A DNA stretch of 64,000 nucleotides, from assembly GCF_001517665.2 (NCBI RefSeq), contig NZ_LN999806.1:62001-126000 (forward strand), read 5' to 3'. The notes beneath the pieces were generated by a model that searched no databases, was not told the DNA's origin, and was given only the letters and a program-made list of their open reading frames with translations. This document shows positions 28,701 through 37,480 of this stretch, in pieces (position 1 is the first letter of the stretch; each line of letters begins with the position of its first letter). A program made the position numbers and the translations under genes. The DNA comes from Peptoniphilus phoceensis. GTDB lineage: Bacteria; Bacillota; Clostridia; Tissierellales; Peptoniphilaceae.

Positions 28701-31700
28701 TGGTTTCAATTTGATTTCCTAACTCACCGTCTTTGTATTCGTAAACTGTATATTTTAGCTTGTTTTTAGAATCAGGGTTTTGTTCTAACTCTTCCTTATT
28801 AAGTTCGACTTTTACAAGCCACTTCATTAGTTGTTCATTGCCCTCTTCGTCTGTGTACTTAACTTTGTCATATCCTTCTGGAGCAAGTCTTTCTTCAAGG
28901 ATGTATTCCCCAATTGATAATTCATCAAAGATAAATCGTCCACCAGTGTATCCAGTAATATTTCCATCTTTATCTCTTATTACCTTAACTTCAGAAGCAG
29001 ATGCCTCTTTGTAATATGAATAAGATGTACCTGATTTTTGGTAAAGGACGAACTTACCACCTTTTAGTGGTCTATTTTGATTATTACTGTATTTTTGGAA
29101 TTCTATTCCAACTTTTTCTGGCTTATTTACAAGAGTTTTTGTTTGTTCTAAGTTTGCATCCACAAATTTTGCTACAACCTTTGTTTTTCCAGTTTGTGGA
29201 TCAGTTACTTTTTCTGCAATGACTTTTATGTCTTCTAGTTTTTCAAAGCCTTCTGGAGTTTTTGTTTCTCTTAAAATATAGTTGCCAACTCCAATACCTT
29301 CGAATAGATATTTACCATTTACACCAGATGAAACTTTTTCAAATACAGGATTTCCATCTTCGCCTTTGATAACATTGCCTTGTTCATCAACTTTAATAAG
29401 TGTAAATTCTACGCCCTTTAATGGGTTAACTCCATCAGTCTTTGTGAATTCAAGTTTTCCTAAGTCATCAAGAACATTCTTAACTACAAAACCCATGTCC
29501 TTATTGTCTTGTGCCTTGTAAAGTAGTTTTGTTCCATCAGCAGACATTGGGACTTCTGTTCCTTGTCTTAATCTTGCAATGTTATGAACATAATCATTTA
29601 CGTGTATATCTTTGTTAATTGTTGGGAAGAATAAATCACGAGGTTTTTCTTCTTTTTTAACAACTTCAAAGTCAATAGGCTTCATTGGTTCATAATCTTC
29701 AGGTGTCTTAGTTTCTTCTAATCTATATCTACCTGGTTTTAAATAAACTTCACTTTTTTCATTTTCATTTGATGTCCAAGTAAAAGTTTTACCACTTTCA
29801 AGATTTGTTATTTTAAATTCTACGCCAGCTAATGTTTTTTCTTCTCTATCTACTTTCTTAACTTCAACAGGTCTATTAACATAACCAGCAATTAATTGTT
29901 GGAATTCATTAGCCCTACCATGAGTATATAGAGTTAAGTCAACGGAATCTCTCTTGTTGTCATTCCAATCACTATTTTGTCCATAGGATGCGACTACTTT
30001 GGCATATAATTTTCTCGCAAGTGTTGCTTGTTTATTTCTAATATATTCACTTTTTGCAGACTCACCTTCACCAAATACTAATATATTAGGATCATTTGCA
30101 ATGCCTTCTTCATCAGGAATGAATTGAGGCATTTCTTGAGTTTTATCAATATCCATTGCGCCTAGAAGAATTCGTCTTGAAATTAAATTATAGTAATCAG
30201 GTTCATAACCTTCTGTATAGTAGACATAATATAGTCCCTTAATATCTGTGATATAGTGAACCATTCTTTGAATCATTTGAGATTCTAGGACTCTATTTAA
30301 TCTCTTTCCATTTTCTTTTTCATATTCAATTTTCATTTGATCAGCATAATAGAAAACTCTCTTAAATAGGTCTTCAACCTTTGTATTGTAATCTGCTATG
30401 TTAGGATTATAAAATTCTCCCTTTGGATTATTTAATAGATATTGAAGTCTTTCCTTTTGATCCCTATTGTTATTAATGTTATTTAAGATGTCTAAACCTG
30501 ATGGGCCTTGTGTCCTTGCAAGGGCAGGGTCTCTTATAAACTCACCAGTATTAGGATTATAGGAAACACTTGGTTCTGGGATAGCTAAGTTTAGACAAAA
30601 TGCCATTTCAAAAGTCTTGTTTATACGGAAAATATCATTACCGAAAGGTGTTTCATAATACATTCTATATTCAGAATCAAGTTCTGTTTGAGTCTTCATT
30701 ACTACATAAGAAGTGTTAACTCCACCTTCTTTTGCAGCAGTCTTTTGTGCTTCTTCGCTTAGATAGTTGCTATTAGCATCTTTGAATTTTTCTTTGAAAT
30801 TAATTTCAATTTCATCCCTCTTACCAAGGTCAATGTCTTGTCGACCTGTTCCGTAAGATAAAATTGTTCCTGGATAAATTTGTCCATTAGGAGCAGTCGC
30901 TTCCTCTATGCTATTAACTTGTCTATATCCACCATCTATTAATGGAATGAAAATCTTAGGATCTTGGACTTTCGCAGTTGCAGGATAAAATTTAGCATTC
31001 TTTATATTTTCATCAGGAGTTTCGCCAAGTCTTAGAAGGTCTGTGATATGCCATGATATACTTGAACCACTTTGGCTGGCAAACACATATCTTGAGCTGT
31101 CTGAATAAAATTCTTCAGCCTTTAATTCATTTTCTATTCCACCAGCTGTCAACCTTGCATCTAAAAGGTTAAATGGAATATTAGCATATTGTCTTGCTTC
31201 TTCTACACCTTGCATCCACTTAAATATAGTAGGAATACTTTCAAATTCTTTTATAAAGTTATCAACTATACTATTAATATAGTTTGAGTCTGGATTAATC
31301 CTAACTCCTAGTGAATATTTAGGATGATATTCTGTTACATCCGCCTTTACTCTTAGATAGATTTTATCTCCAGTGATTCGAGATTTTGGAATAGTCATGT
31401 ATCCAACGTCAAGATCTCCACCAACTGTTTCACTTCTTGCGTAGTTGTATTCATTGTCTAAATTCTCTTTATTATTGCTAGCAGCAAATATAAATTTGTT
31501 AAGTCCTTGTCCTGTTGGTGCATGGAAAGCTAGGTTTAAACTATCATAATCTAAATCGCTGTTTTTATTAACTTCAGATACATCAACTTCAATATCCCAC
31601 CAAACTTGTAGTTTTTTAGTTTTGTCAATTTGTCCAAAGGCATCAATTTCTGAACCATCTTCATATCTAAGACTAGTTTTATCTGTGTAAGCTAGTTGAT

Positions 31701-33813
31701 ATGGATAAGTAGTTCCACTAGTAGAAGGTGTGCCTTCTTGCCAGTTGATGTCATTTAAATCAACATTAGGAAATTCTTGTTGGAACTCGCCCTTAACTTG
31801 TCCAATAGTTTGGTCATTAAGCTTTCCTTCATTTTTTAATGCTGTTAATCTTTCAGTAACCCAAGCTTGTGCATCTTCTAGGTTAATTTGTTTTATAAGT
31901 TTGTCGAAGTTTTCTTCTGTTGCAGTAAGATTTGCCACAAAAGTTGGTTCTTGTAAGAATTTTTGCTTTAATGTGTCAAGTTGTCCTTGTGTCAACTTTC
32001 TTACTGGTTGGCCAAGAGCCTTAATTTCATTTTCAAGCCAAACTTGTTCTGGTGATTTATTTGCTCTTGCAGGAGCCTTCATAACCTTATTAATCATATC
32101 AAGAATTTCGTCTTGTGATTCGCTTGATTTGTTAGAAATTAAGCTAACTTCTTTGTCTAGTGTAACGTCATCCTTAATAGGAGTATTTTCTGTGAAGTAA
32201 TCGCTATTGTAATTAGCTTTGTCATTTTCAACTTCTCTTTTATCATCAATTTTAGAACTGATAATTTCTGTCTTAAAGTTGTTTATAGCTGTGTCTTCTG
32301 TATAAAGTTTGTCAGCTAAAATTACTTCAGTTTTAGATTCTTCTTCGATATTGTCTATTTGAGATTTGTAAGTAATTGAAATCTTAGGGTAAACTCCATT
32401 TTCTGCTGGAATATTTATTTCAAATCCATCCCTAGTTTCTTTTACAAAGTCAGTCCATTCGCCTGGATATAAAATTTCTCCAGCTTCATTTTTTATTACA
32501 ATATCATCTGATTTCTTAACATCATTAGAAGACTTGATCTTTATTGTTGAGCTATCTTTTCCTTCAGTTTTTAAAAGATTAAATCTGTTGATTTCAAAAG
32601 ATTGTTCCTTGTAATAATCATCAAAATCTTTTATGAAATTTGTTTCGTAATTGTAAATATATTTTGTCTTGTTGTTAAAGTTTTCGCTTTCATAAGCTTT
32701 TACAGAGTCTTTTATAAGTGTTTCTTTTTCTCCAAAAGTAGAAGTATAAGTTAATTCAACTTCTCTTTTGTCAAGTGGAGAATCATTTTCTTCTACTAGT
32801 GAATTATTATCTTCAGGTAAAAGATTTTTTAGTCTGTCAAGACCACTTTTGTTAATTGAAACTCCTTTATAAAGTTCCGCTCCGCCATTATAATTGTAAT
32901 CATCTACAAGTGCTACATTGGCATCATCTTCTTTAATACCAATTGTGAAGTTACCAGAAATACCAAATGGTGTTTGAGAAATAACTTCAGCACCATAATT
33001 TGTAACCTTATAAACTAATCTACCATTTTGTAGATATACGTTAATTAAGCTATCAAATTGGTTTTTTATTGTACCAAGTGTTACATCAGAATTCTTTATT
33101 CCCCCAATATTAATTTCTTCTGGAAGATCTAATGCAAATTCAAATCCACTTGTCACATCTTTTGGAACTGTAAAGTATGTAACAAGTCCTGTTTCATAAG
33201 TCCAGTTTCCATCTTTGTCTTCTACGTAATGGATGTCTTTTAAATCAAGATCATAAACTCCCATTTCAGTAGAAACAGCTTCTTTATTTTCTTCAAAATT
33301 TTCTGATTCAATAAATTCGTCTAAAACATTTTCTTCTTCAGAAATAATTTTGTTGTTTTCTTCTTTAATATTCTTTTCTGTAGATTCTTGAATTTCCTTT
33401 TCTTCTTGGTCTAATGTGTTTTCGGTATTATCTTGTCCTTGTTCATCTATAATTGCATTATCTATAATTTCGTCTTTAGGATTTTCTAAATCTACATTAT
33501 TATTTTCATTATTTTCTGGAGCAACTTTTTCTCCTTCAATAACGATTTCATTATTTTCATGAGAATCTTGTTTTTCAAACAAGGATTCTGTTTTGTTATC
33601 TTTCTTTAATTCCTCTTCTTGCGAATTGCTTTTAGGGGCTTCTTCGTATCCGTTGTCTTCTAAAATGCTTGATGCTTTATTTGTTGTCTTAACCTCTGAA
33701 CCCGCTTCGGAACTAAATATACTATTCTCTCCTGCTGCATAAACTATGCCTTCTGTAAAAATCTGACAGATCATTGTTACAGCAAGTAAAAAAGACATTA
33801 TTCTTTTTTTCAT
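22783..33813 (-). CDS. Giant Cna-B/VWA-like surface protein with FPWTG sorting signal (3676 aa)
   Basis: This is a wall-linked surface protein, probably the pilus tip or an ancillary adhesin. A signal peptide (residues 1-27, ending VYAAG) is followed by a Glu/Asn-rich stretch to about 180, then adhesin-like beta domains to about 1300. About eleven Cna-B modules begin near residues 1314, 1451, 1566, 1727, 1872, 2688, 2874, 3004, 3129, 3321 and 3488. Between the fifth and sixth lies a von Willebrand A-like domain (about 2130-2400), as in RrgA-type tip proteins. Its metal-site motif is altered to LLVDRARDDSRDGSM, where DxSGSM would be expected. The C-terminus has FPWTG near 3641, a hydrophobic span and RKRR. 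It starts 34 bases after the foldase gene and ends the pilus operon. Confidence 0.92.
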   Translation of the reverse strand: MKKRIMSFLLAVTMICQIFTEGIVYAAGENSIFSSEAGSEVKTTNKASSILEDNGYEEAPKSNSQEEELKKDNKTESLFEKQDSHENNEIVIEGEKVAPENNENNNVDLENPKDEIIDNAIIDEQGQDNTENTLDQEEKEIQESTEKNIKEENNKIISEEENVLDEFIESENFEENKEAVSTEMGVYDLDLKDIHYVEDKDGNWTYETGLVTYFTVPKDVTSGFEFALDLPEEINIGGIKNSDVTLGTIKNQFDSLINVYLQNGRLVYKVTNYGAEVISQTPFGISGNFTIGIKEDDANVALVDDYNYNGGAELYKGVSINKSGLDRLKNLLPEDNNSLVEENDSPLDKREVELTYTSTFGEKETLIKDSVKAYESENFNNKTKYIYNYETNFIKDFDDYYKEQSFEINRFNLLKTEGKDSSTIKIKSSNDVKKSDDIVIKNEAGEILYPGEWTDFVKETRDGFEINIPAENGVYPKISITYKSQIDNIEEESKTEVILADKLYTEDTAINNFKTEIISSKIDDKREVENDKANYNSDYFTENTPIKDDVTLDKEVSLISNKSSESQDEILDMINKVMKAPARANKSPEQVWLENEIKALGQPVRKLTQGQLDTLKQKFLQEPTFVANLTATEENFDKLIKQINLEDAQAWVTERLTALKNEGKLNDQTIGQVKGEFQQEFPNVDLNDINWQEGTPSTSGTTYPYQLAYTDKTSLRYEDGSEIDAFGQIDKTKKLQVWWDIEVDVSEVNKNSDLDYDSLNLAFHAPTGQGLNKFIFAASNNKENLDNEYNYARSETVGGDLDVGYMTIPKSRITGDKIYLRVKADVTEYHPKYSLGVRINPDSNYINSIVDNFIKEFESIPTIFKWMQGVEEARQYANIPFNLLDARLTAGGIENELKAEEFYSDSSRYVFASQSGSSISWHITDLLRLGETPDENIKNAKFYPATAKVQDPKIFIPLIDGGYRQVNSIEEATAPNGQIYPGTILSYGTGRQDIDLGKRDEIEINFKEKFKDANSNYLSEEAQKTAAKEGGVNTSYVVMKTQTELDSEYRMYYETPFGNDIFRINKTFEMAFCLNLAIPEPSVSYNPNTGEFIRDPALARTQGPSGLDILNNINNNRDQKERLQYLLNNPKGEFYNPNIADYNTKVEDLFKRVFYYADQMKIEYEKENGKRLNRVLESQMIQRMVHYITDIKGLYYVYYTEGYEPDYYNLISRRILLGAMDIDKTQEMPQFIPDEEGIANDPNILVFGEGESAKSEYIRNKQATLARKLYAKVVASYGQNSDWNDNKRDSVDLTLYTHGRANEFQQLIAGYVNRPVEVKKVDREEKTLAGVEFKITNLESGKTFTWTSNENEKSEVYLKPGRYRLEETKTPEDYEPMKPIDFEVVKKEEKPRDLFFPTINKDIHVNDYVHNIARLRQGTEVPMSADGTKLLYKAQDNKDMGFVVKNVLDDLGKLEFTKTDGVNPLKGVEFTLIKVDEQGNVIKGEDGNPVFEKVSSGVNGKYLFEGIGVGNYILRETKTPEGFEKLEDIKVIAEKVTDPQTGKTKVVAKFVDANLEQTKTLVNKPEKVGIEFQKYSNNQNRPLKGGKFVLYQKSGTSYSYYKEASASEVKVIRDKDGNITGYTGGRFIFDELSIGEYILEERLAPEGYDKVKYTDEEGNEQLMKWLVKVELNKEELEQNPDSKNKLKYTVYEYKDGELGNQIETTEIVNGDKKDSVYRIYNEPFQTDMSFKKMTRDIVDGKVQNEKELTQNDLLRGANGKPVEFALYNSDYYGAKLHKDGSIPKPNETPEPIQTVKADKDGNFNFTNLTTGQYYKLEEVNPPLGYDKLQNGLLIHVVSYGGPNLRVVLRDPSNNAVVDEHNVLQFVVNTKGRLGELKVKKTGNALPPYDGEIGLRRAYFRLYYADENFNKRKDPETGIEYIQKITEGLTQQDPSTGEGRDPSTLPENQGMAVFDNLRPGKYILEEYRGPAGYERTHDYWKITVGTDGTVKKEHVKVDDDASNTSSYAARAPKLDFETLSNINPEVYSSQAASVEEAANKTDTNIVENNSMLANKSNEDNNAIEKYRIENQDNNLPRELNNAITGSNYDVLDKYLEDSNNLLAKPVNRAPRVNRVGQSPEANVYEDDNLRIKYDQMLYETDKNQVTVGMNIFGKSTTEEQDKSLSVMLLVDRARDDSRDGSMDETVNKFIQSLVDKAKADGITLNVGLADYGTPTTSHPDTGQEIGTYSERVKGRYPVTELVDKDGNVKLNGDYLANMYVSPRSSSINLQYQTVDLMDSGKTKIGSPFLTNYVEEESWINETWNKSDKKIFVSFSHLESDFQDSFNGMIDGKVEYAFNKKDFANGLSQLRDYAEVFSFLFSKSLPEQRVEGSIPTANKGSMRLYEYMKYNNLIDYDHSFIFSNRNSWNDKLAEGAKQGYKTNKYGQTDTRIDYPDTVNLVLDKFPTKDTATNIGTINKGTIELSIKAPLKIAGFSTSDKNGANFTGTQYSRKQINDNLLKISDISLKDGENIRVQLTLDLSGLTPNQAQDILSWQIKPDANAEVDSITTTPQVKYNKVAPPVGDTYSQTVKFVFTDDPSTKPGGVVGRLSFEVMENGEWKQVESPFDDMRINAGGFANGSELLPVVYDKLDSNKQYRVKYESTETSWGRLPNPEYFDIDFSKADPETKRLPDIEIQQGHTIKVFNKDETGFRIPLRIKKTAEDGYPLDGANFRARKIIDGKEGAFYYNEAYDQISAATGLSGDNYFRELSPGVYELTETKVPAGFREDVKDKKWYFKVEKKEGAQASDANSMFITFDFTENITASTKFTKGISEEEKQNLIALGTIKGIGSASVLENNDYITIVPRDEDDGRSKPARPDAPYPTIDEIGVKNFNATTKFSFQKFDETGRNILGGAEFKLTKTDKDGKPLTKNVDGKEVPVYEQTRVSDSNSGFVEFDGLTKNSAEDGDKYILEEIKAPAGYEVSKEKFGLQVFVSDKGSWEIKYLDESNPLVVFRDGKVAGIKNNLSRIDFNFKKVDSKGNPVNVSRFLLQGVDKDNKVIEPGNPGYYRSEKYTTSGPNYRFENLEEGRYKLTETNYTKYEKPHDWYFNVVRDENTGSLSFDFSELQNDKTFEYVLNAEDGTYDVKVINYERINFAFQKIDISEKDKPDGEIKGLQNAKFSLKKIYTKDLTIEELKDQDTKDKYFIEYEMNGDKFVLDDNGNVKTVDPNKKGFGYYQEKSLLGFTSHTFEGLSEGIYELEELKPPQGYENSKDQRKWIIKVVKDDETQGLKVVYDKDFESSYYGDIDKYDKTGKIVLDNDRIPNLILGTNGSKARIVNSRDTIDLRFKKTDTSDEPLVGASFRLDKISNDSKDLDAAKVKDPKILSTKFGESVLKEGDFGPIAEVLIKDLDEGIYILKETKTPEGYKLPIRDFVVQVRESDKEGHPAGYLVFNIYERDLSSDPPKIVDRGEGEHTNTDFINLVLESIGSGFSGGKYHEEYVYRIRNFKDIGFKFLKVYKDENGLETIKRGKLKVKLEPDESLDIPWDKTKANYTIEKEFNLLQDYDQMKLQLENPITGDYILTEVQAPIGYTKTKNKYKIHMDIEKETVTLVAVLDAEGNPLKNDKGQNITEDGKVIPEGGIDISTNAEVFNFNIVNEKSIFPWTGGPGTIIFTLGGSAIMAAGAYLYLRKRRYAED

Positions 33814-33847
33814 AGTCCATCCTCCTTTTATCTTTCAAAATCTAAGT

Positions 33848-34813
33848 TCATTTTTTAGCATCATTTAGTTTAATTTCAACTTCTGCTTTCTCTTTCAATT
33901 TTTTCAAATAATCTTGATATTTCTTATTCAAAATTTCATTTCTAATAGAATCCTTGACATCACTAAAGGGTTGAATCTTTTTTTCATCAACTCTAATAAT
34001 GTGATAGCCTAACTTAGATTTTACGGGTTTAGATATTTGACCTGCATTAAGATTTTTAATTACTTCATCAACACTTTCTTCAAATATGCCCGACTTAAAT
34101 TCTCCTAAAAAACCATTGGATTCTTTACTGTTTTGGTCTTTAGAATATTTTTTTGCAAGTTCACCAAAATTGTTTTCCGAAAGCTCACCATAAACTTGAT
34201 TAGCTTCCTTTTCTGTTTTTAGCAAAATATGTGAAACTTTTGCCAAATAGTATTCATTTTTGTGTTCTTCATAGTATTTTTTCAGTTCTTCATCTTTAAC
34301 TTCAAAAGTACTTTTAACTTTTTTTTCGTGAGCTTTTAAATATTCTTGCTCCACGATTTTATCTTTATAGTAGGAATCTTTTATTCCTAATTTCTTTTGA
34401 TCTTCTTTATATTTTTCGCCTAAATCTTTTTTAAGTTCAGCTAATTTCTTGTCAACAAGTTTGCTGTCAACTTCTATTCCCATCTTTTTGGCATCTTCTT
34501 CTATGATTTTATAATCCACCATTTCATCTAAAACCGTCTTTTTGATGTATTCGTCAATAGTGAGATTATCTTTGCCAGAAGGCTTATCCAAAAAGCTTTC
34601 ATCTCCAGCCTTGTCTATATAATAGTTTTTCCTTGCTTCATATATCTTTGTAAATTCAGAACTTTTAATTTCCTCTCCATTTACAAGAGCTACAGTTTTT
34701 CCACTACTGGATTTAAAAATATTAGTTTTAAAAACATTACTCATTATCAGCAAAAGGATGGAAAGAATAATTATTGGAAAAACTATCAAAATATATTTAA
34801 TTTTCTTTTTCAA
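33848..34813 (-). CDS. PrsA-like parvulin foldase, membrane-anchored
   Basis: This is an extracytoplasmic peptidyl-prolyl isomerase and foldase of the PrsA/SurA group. The N-terminus has one membrane span (residues 7-27). A SurA_N-like helical part with VNGEEIKSSEF follows near 43. The parvulin domain runs from about 195 to 285, with AKVSHILLKTEKEA, then FGELAKKYSKD and SKLGYHIIRVDEK. The 321-residue length is normal. Unlike classical PrsA it has no lipobox cysteine, so it would be held by an uncleaved N-terminal span. Its place in the pilus operon, 34 bases before the 3676-residue protein, suggests a dedicated role in folding that giant substrate after export. That dedicated role is inference. 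Confidence 0.88.
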   Translation of the reverse strand: MKKKIKYILIVFPIIILSILLLIMSNVFKTNIFKSSSGKTVALVNGEEIKSSEFTKIYEARKNYYIDKAGDESFLDKPSGKDNLTIDEYIKKTVLDEMVDYKIIEEDAKKMGIEVDSKLVDKKLAELKKDLGEKYKEDQKKLGIKDSYYKDKIVEQEYLKAHEKKVKSTFEVKDEELKKYYEEHKNEYYLAKVSHILLKTEKEANQVYGELSENNFGELAKKYSKDQNSKESNGFLGEFKSGIFEESVDEVIKNLNAGQISKPVKSKLGYHIIRVDEKKIQPFSDVKDSIRNEILNKKYQDYLKKLKEKAEVEIKLNDAKK

Positions 34814-34847
34814 AATCCCTCTCCTTTCTGAATAAAATAAGTAGACT

Positions 34848-35678
34848 TTAAAATGCTAAAAATTTTATAAAACTAACTATTACAATAAGTTCAAGTAAGA
34901 TTCCAACAATTGATACTATATAGACCAATAATTTTCTATTGCTTGCACTTTTCTTTGGTTCTACATTTTTAACTGTACTTTCTTTCTTTTCCTCATAAAC
35001 CCTTTCGGCATTGACTAATAGTCTTTGTCTTCTTGGCGGTTTAAGTGGATGACAAGTTAAAAGTGTTATCATTTCTTTGCCTTGAACTGGTTCAAGTTTT
35101 TCCCACTCATTAGGATTTACAACTTCAAAACCAACCACTCTATACTTTAGAGTTTTTCCGGCTCTGTCAATTAAAATTTCGTCATTCTCTTTTAACTCTT
35201 CAACATTTAAAAACATAAGATCTCTATAATAACCTCTGTGTCCAGCTATTACAGCTCTTGTATTTTTCTCCCCAATTGGAAGTGCAGTGCCTTCTATTGT
35301 AGCTACTCCCTTTGCCATGTTGGCATCAGTCGCCCCAATATAAATAGGTTTTTTAATATCAAGTGCAGGTATGCTTATATATGCAAAAACCTCGTCGCTA
35401 TTTTTTTGTATATCATTACTTGTTTTATAATCTCTTGCTTCAAAAGGATCAATTGCATTAACTTCTCCCTTTATGCTTTTGTTATAATCTATTGCTTTTT
35501 TATTTTCTTCTTCCTTAGTACTTTCTTCTTTGTTTTTTTGAAGTTCAATAAATTTATTATAGTTTGCATCCTTGCTTAACTCATTAAAACTAATTTGCAA
35601 AAAGCCAGAAAGAGGAAGTGCTATACCAACAATTACAAGCAAATAACCAATTTTTCTCTTAATTGTCTTTCTTTTCAA
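34848..35678 (-). CDS. Third, divergent pilus sortase (class C-like)
   Basis: This is a sortase transpeptidase. Catalytic residues are His147 in AVIAGHRGYY, Cys209 in TLLTC and an arginine at or near 219. There is a membrane span at each end (about 10-28 and 250-272). An AIDPF segment near residue 80 resembles the DPF/DPW lid of class C sortases. After the cysteine it reads CHPLKPPRRQR where the two neighbouring sortases have CTPxMINxHR, so it is a distinct branch. It overlaps the end of the preceding sortase gene by 20 bases. One role consistent with the locus is to polymerise or anchor the proteins with FPWTG or FPITG signals while the other two handle the pilins. The division of labour is inferred. 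Confidence 0.87.
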   Translation of the reverse strand: MKRKTIKRKIGYLLVIVGIALPLSGFLQISFNELSKDANYNKFIELQKNKEESTKEEENKKAIDYNKSIKGEVNAIDPFEARDYKTSNDIQKNSDEVFAYISIPALDIKKPIYIGATDANMAKGVATIEGTALPIGEKNTRAVIAGHRGYYRDLMFLNVEELKENDEILIDRAGKTLKYRVVGFEVVNPNEWEKLEPVQGKEMITLLTCHPLKPPRRQRLLVNAERVYEEKKESTVKNVEPKKSASNRKLLVYIVSIVGILLELIVIVSFIKFLAF

Positions 35679-36522
35679 AGAAGTTTACCTCTCTTTTTAA
35701 ATTCTTTTCCTTGAGTCTTAATTTTACATAAATAAAAATTAAAATTAATAAAATAATAATAGAAATAATTAGAAGTTTTAAATAATTGTTTAACTTGAGT
35801 CTCCCAGTGAATTCTCCTTCATCAACTGGACCAGTATAAGGAACTCTGTGTCCTCTTACTATTAGTCTGTGAGAATTAATCATGTATGGTGTACAAGTTA
35901 GCAAAGTAACATAATCCTTTCCTTCTTCTACAAGCACATCATCAAAATTTGAAGGTTCAATAACCTTAATTTGGTCGACTTCATAAGCTAAAGTGGTTTC
36001 AATATTGTGAATAAAAAAAGTATCGCCCTTTTCTAATCTGTCAAGGTGCCTAAAAAGAGTTGCCTTTGGAAGACCTCTGTGTGCCGTTATAACAGCATGA
36101 GTATTTTTTCCACCAACTGGAAGAGATGTTCCTTCCAAGTGTCCTGCGCCCTTATCCAAAACCTGCATTGACGTCCCAGCATATATTGGCAAATCTTCAC
36201 CAATCTTTGGAATCTCAACGTGACCTATCATTTCAGCTACCTCTAGCATTCTTGCATATTCTGCAACCCCTTCTTTTTCCTTTTCAGTATAAGGGTCAGA
36301 TAGCTTTAAAGGATCTAGAGTTCTGTTATAAGCGTGGGCAAGATCAATTCTTCTCTTTACTTCTTCGTCACTTAAAGAATTTACTCCCTTTGTAAAATTT
36401 TCAACTTCTTCACCTGCTTCAATCCTATAATACCATTGGCTCACTAAAGGATAAGCAGCAATTAAAAATCCAATAAGGAAAAGAATGATGAAAGAAACAT
36501 TTTTTTTATTTAATCTTTTCAT
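35659..36522 (-). CDS. Class C pilus sortase, second of a tandem pair
   Basis: This is a 287-residue class C sortase, which joins pilin subunits through their sorting signals. It has N-terminal (about 10-28) and C-terminal (about 250-270) membrane spans. A lid with SDPYTEKEKEG near residue 75 precedes GHVEIPKIGEDLPIYAGTS. The active site is His148, Cys210 in TLLTC and Arg219. It shares most of its blocks with the sortase encoded just upstream, including FYYRIEA-like and MLE..GHVEIPKI stretches, so the two arose by duplication. The ATG overlaps the upstream stop by 4 bases and its own end overlaps the third sortase. Confidence 0.93.
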   Translation of the reverse strand: MKRLNKKNVSFIILFLIGFLIAAYPLVSQWYYRIEAGEEVENFTKGVNSLSDEEVKRRIDLAHAYNRTLDPLKLSDPYTEKEKEGVAEYARMLEVAEMIGHVEIPKIGEDLPIYAGTSMQVLDKGAGHLEGTSLPVGGKNTHAVITAHRGLPKATLFRHLDRLEKGDTFFIHNIETTLAYEVDQIKVIEPSNFDDVLVEEGKDYVTLLTCTPYMINSHRLIVRGHRVPYTGPVDEGEFTGRLKLNNYLKLLIISIIILLILIFIYVKLRLKEKNLKREVNFFEKKDN

Positions 36523-37457
36523 TCATCTTTCCTTTCTGAATTATTTATTATTTTATTATTGGACTCATTAGAAATGCTCTTAGAATTATAATTTAATTCT
36601 CTAAGCTCTCTTTCAACTTTCTTCTTTCTTTTTCTAAGTTTTAAAATTAAGATTAACATGATAAAAATTAAGACTAGTGAAGCATAGAACAAATTCTTAT
36701 AGATATAATTTTTCTTATTTTCCATAATAGTTTTTTCTTCTACTTCTTTAACATAGTCAACTCTATGTCCCCTTACCAATAACCTATGTGTGTTAATCAT
36801 AATAGGTGTGCAAGTAAGAAGTGTAGCATAATCATGTCCTTCTACTATTAATAAATCATCTATAACATCAGGTGTCACTACCTTGATTTGATCAACTTGG
36901 TAGCAAAGTGTAGTTTGAATATTGTGAATGTAAAATTTATCCCCAATTTCAAGTTTAGAAAGATCTGTAAAAAGTCTCGCTTCAGGAAGCCCTGAATGAG
37001 CAGTTAAAACTGTATGGGTACTGTTCCCTCCTATAGGAAGAGAAGTTCCCTCCAAGTGACCAACACCTTTTTGCAAAACATCTTCTGACGTTCCTGCATA
37101 AATTGGAAGGTCTTCATTGATTTTAGGAATCTCAACGTGTCCTATTCTCTCATGGATTTCAAGCATTCTAGCATATTCAGCTCGACCTCTGTCGAGTCTA
37201 TTTTTTGCATAAGGATCTTCAGAAACAACATTGTTTAAAGATTCATTATATGCCAAAGCAAGTTCCATTCTTTTCAAAATTTCTTCTTCAGATAAGTTTT
37301 TCTTACCATCTTCGAAATCTGAGACTTGCTCATTTGCTTCAATCCTATAATAAAATCTACTTACCAAAGGATATAGCATGATTAAAAAACCTAAAAGAAA
37401 TATAAATTTAAGTATCCATGTCTTTAATTTGTTGTTTTTTCTTTTACCTTTTGTCAT
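36519..37457 (-). CDS. Class C pilus sortase, first of a tandem pair
   Basis: This is a 312-residue class C sortase with membrane spans at about 13-31 and 255-275 and a basic tail. Lid motif SEDPYAKNR lies near residue 80. The active site is His154, Cys216 in TLLTC and Arg225 in the THRLLVRGHR stretch. It starts 23 bases after the small Cna-B pilin gene. In known pilus loci the sortase beside the backbone gene polymerises the shaft, so this one or its neighbour is the best candidate for joining the IPQTG backbone subunits. Sequence alone does not say which of the two does so. Confidence 0.93.
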   Translation of the reverse strand: MTKGKRKNNKLKTWILKFIFLLGFLIMLYPLVSRFYYRIEANEQVSDFEDGKKNLSEEEILKRMELALAYNESLNNVVSEDPYAKNRLDRGRAEYARMLEIHERIGHVEIPKINEDLPIYAGTSEDVLQKGVGHLEGTSLPIGGNSTHTVLTAHSGLPEARLFTDLSKLEIGDKFYIHNIQTTLCYQVDQIKVVTPDVIDDLLIVEGHDYATLLTCTPIMINTHRLLVRGHRVDYVKEVEEKTIMENKKNYIYKNLFYASLVLIFIMLILILKLRKRKKKVERELRELNYNSKSISNESNNKIINNSERKDE

Positions 37458-37480
37458 AATACTCCTTGGTCAAAATAGAA

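Noticed and set aside
8975-33813. Tandem DNA repeats or CRISPR-like arrays within the giant genes
   Set aside because: The Cna-B modules repeat at the protein level only; their DNA has diverged and no regular spacer pattern exists.
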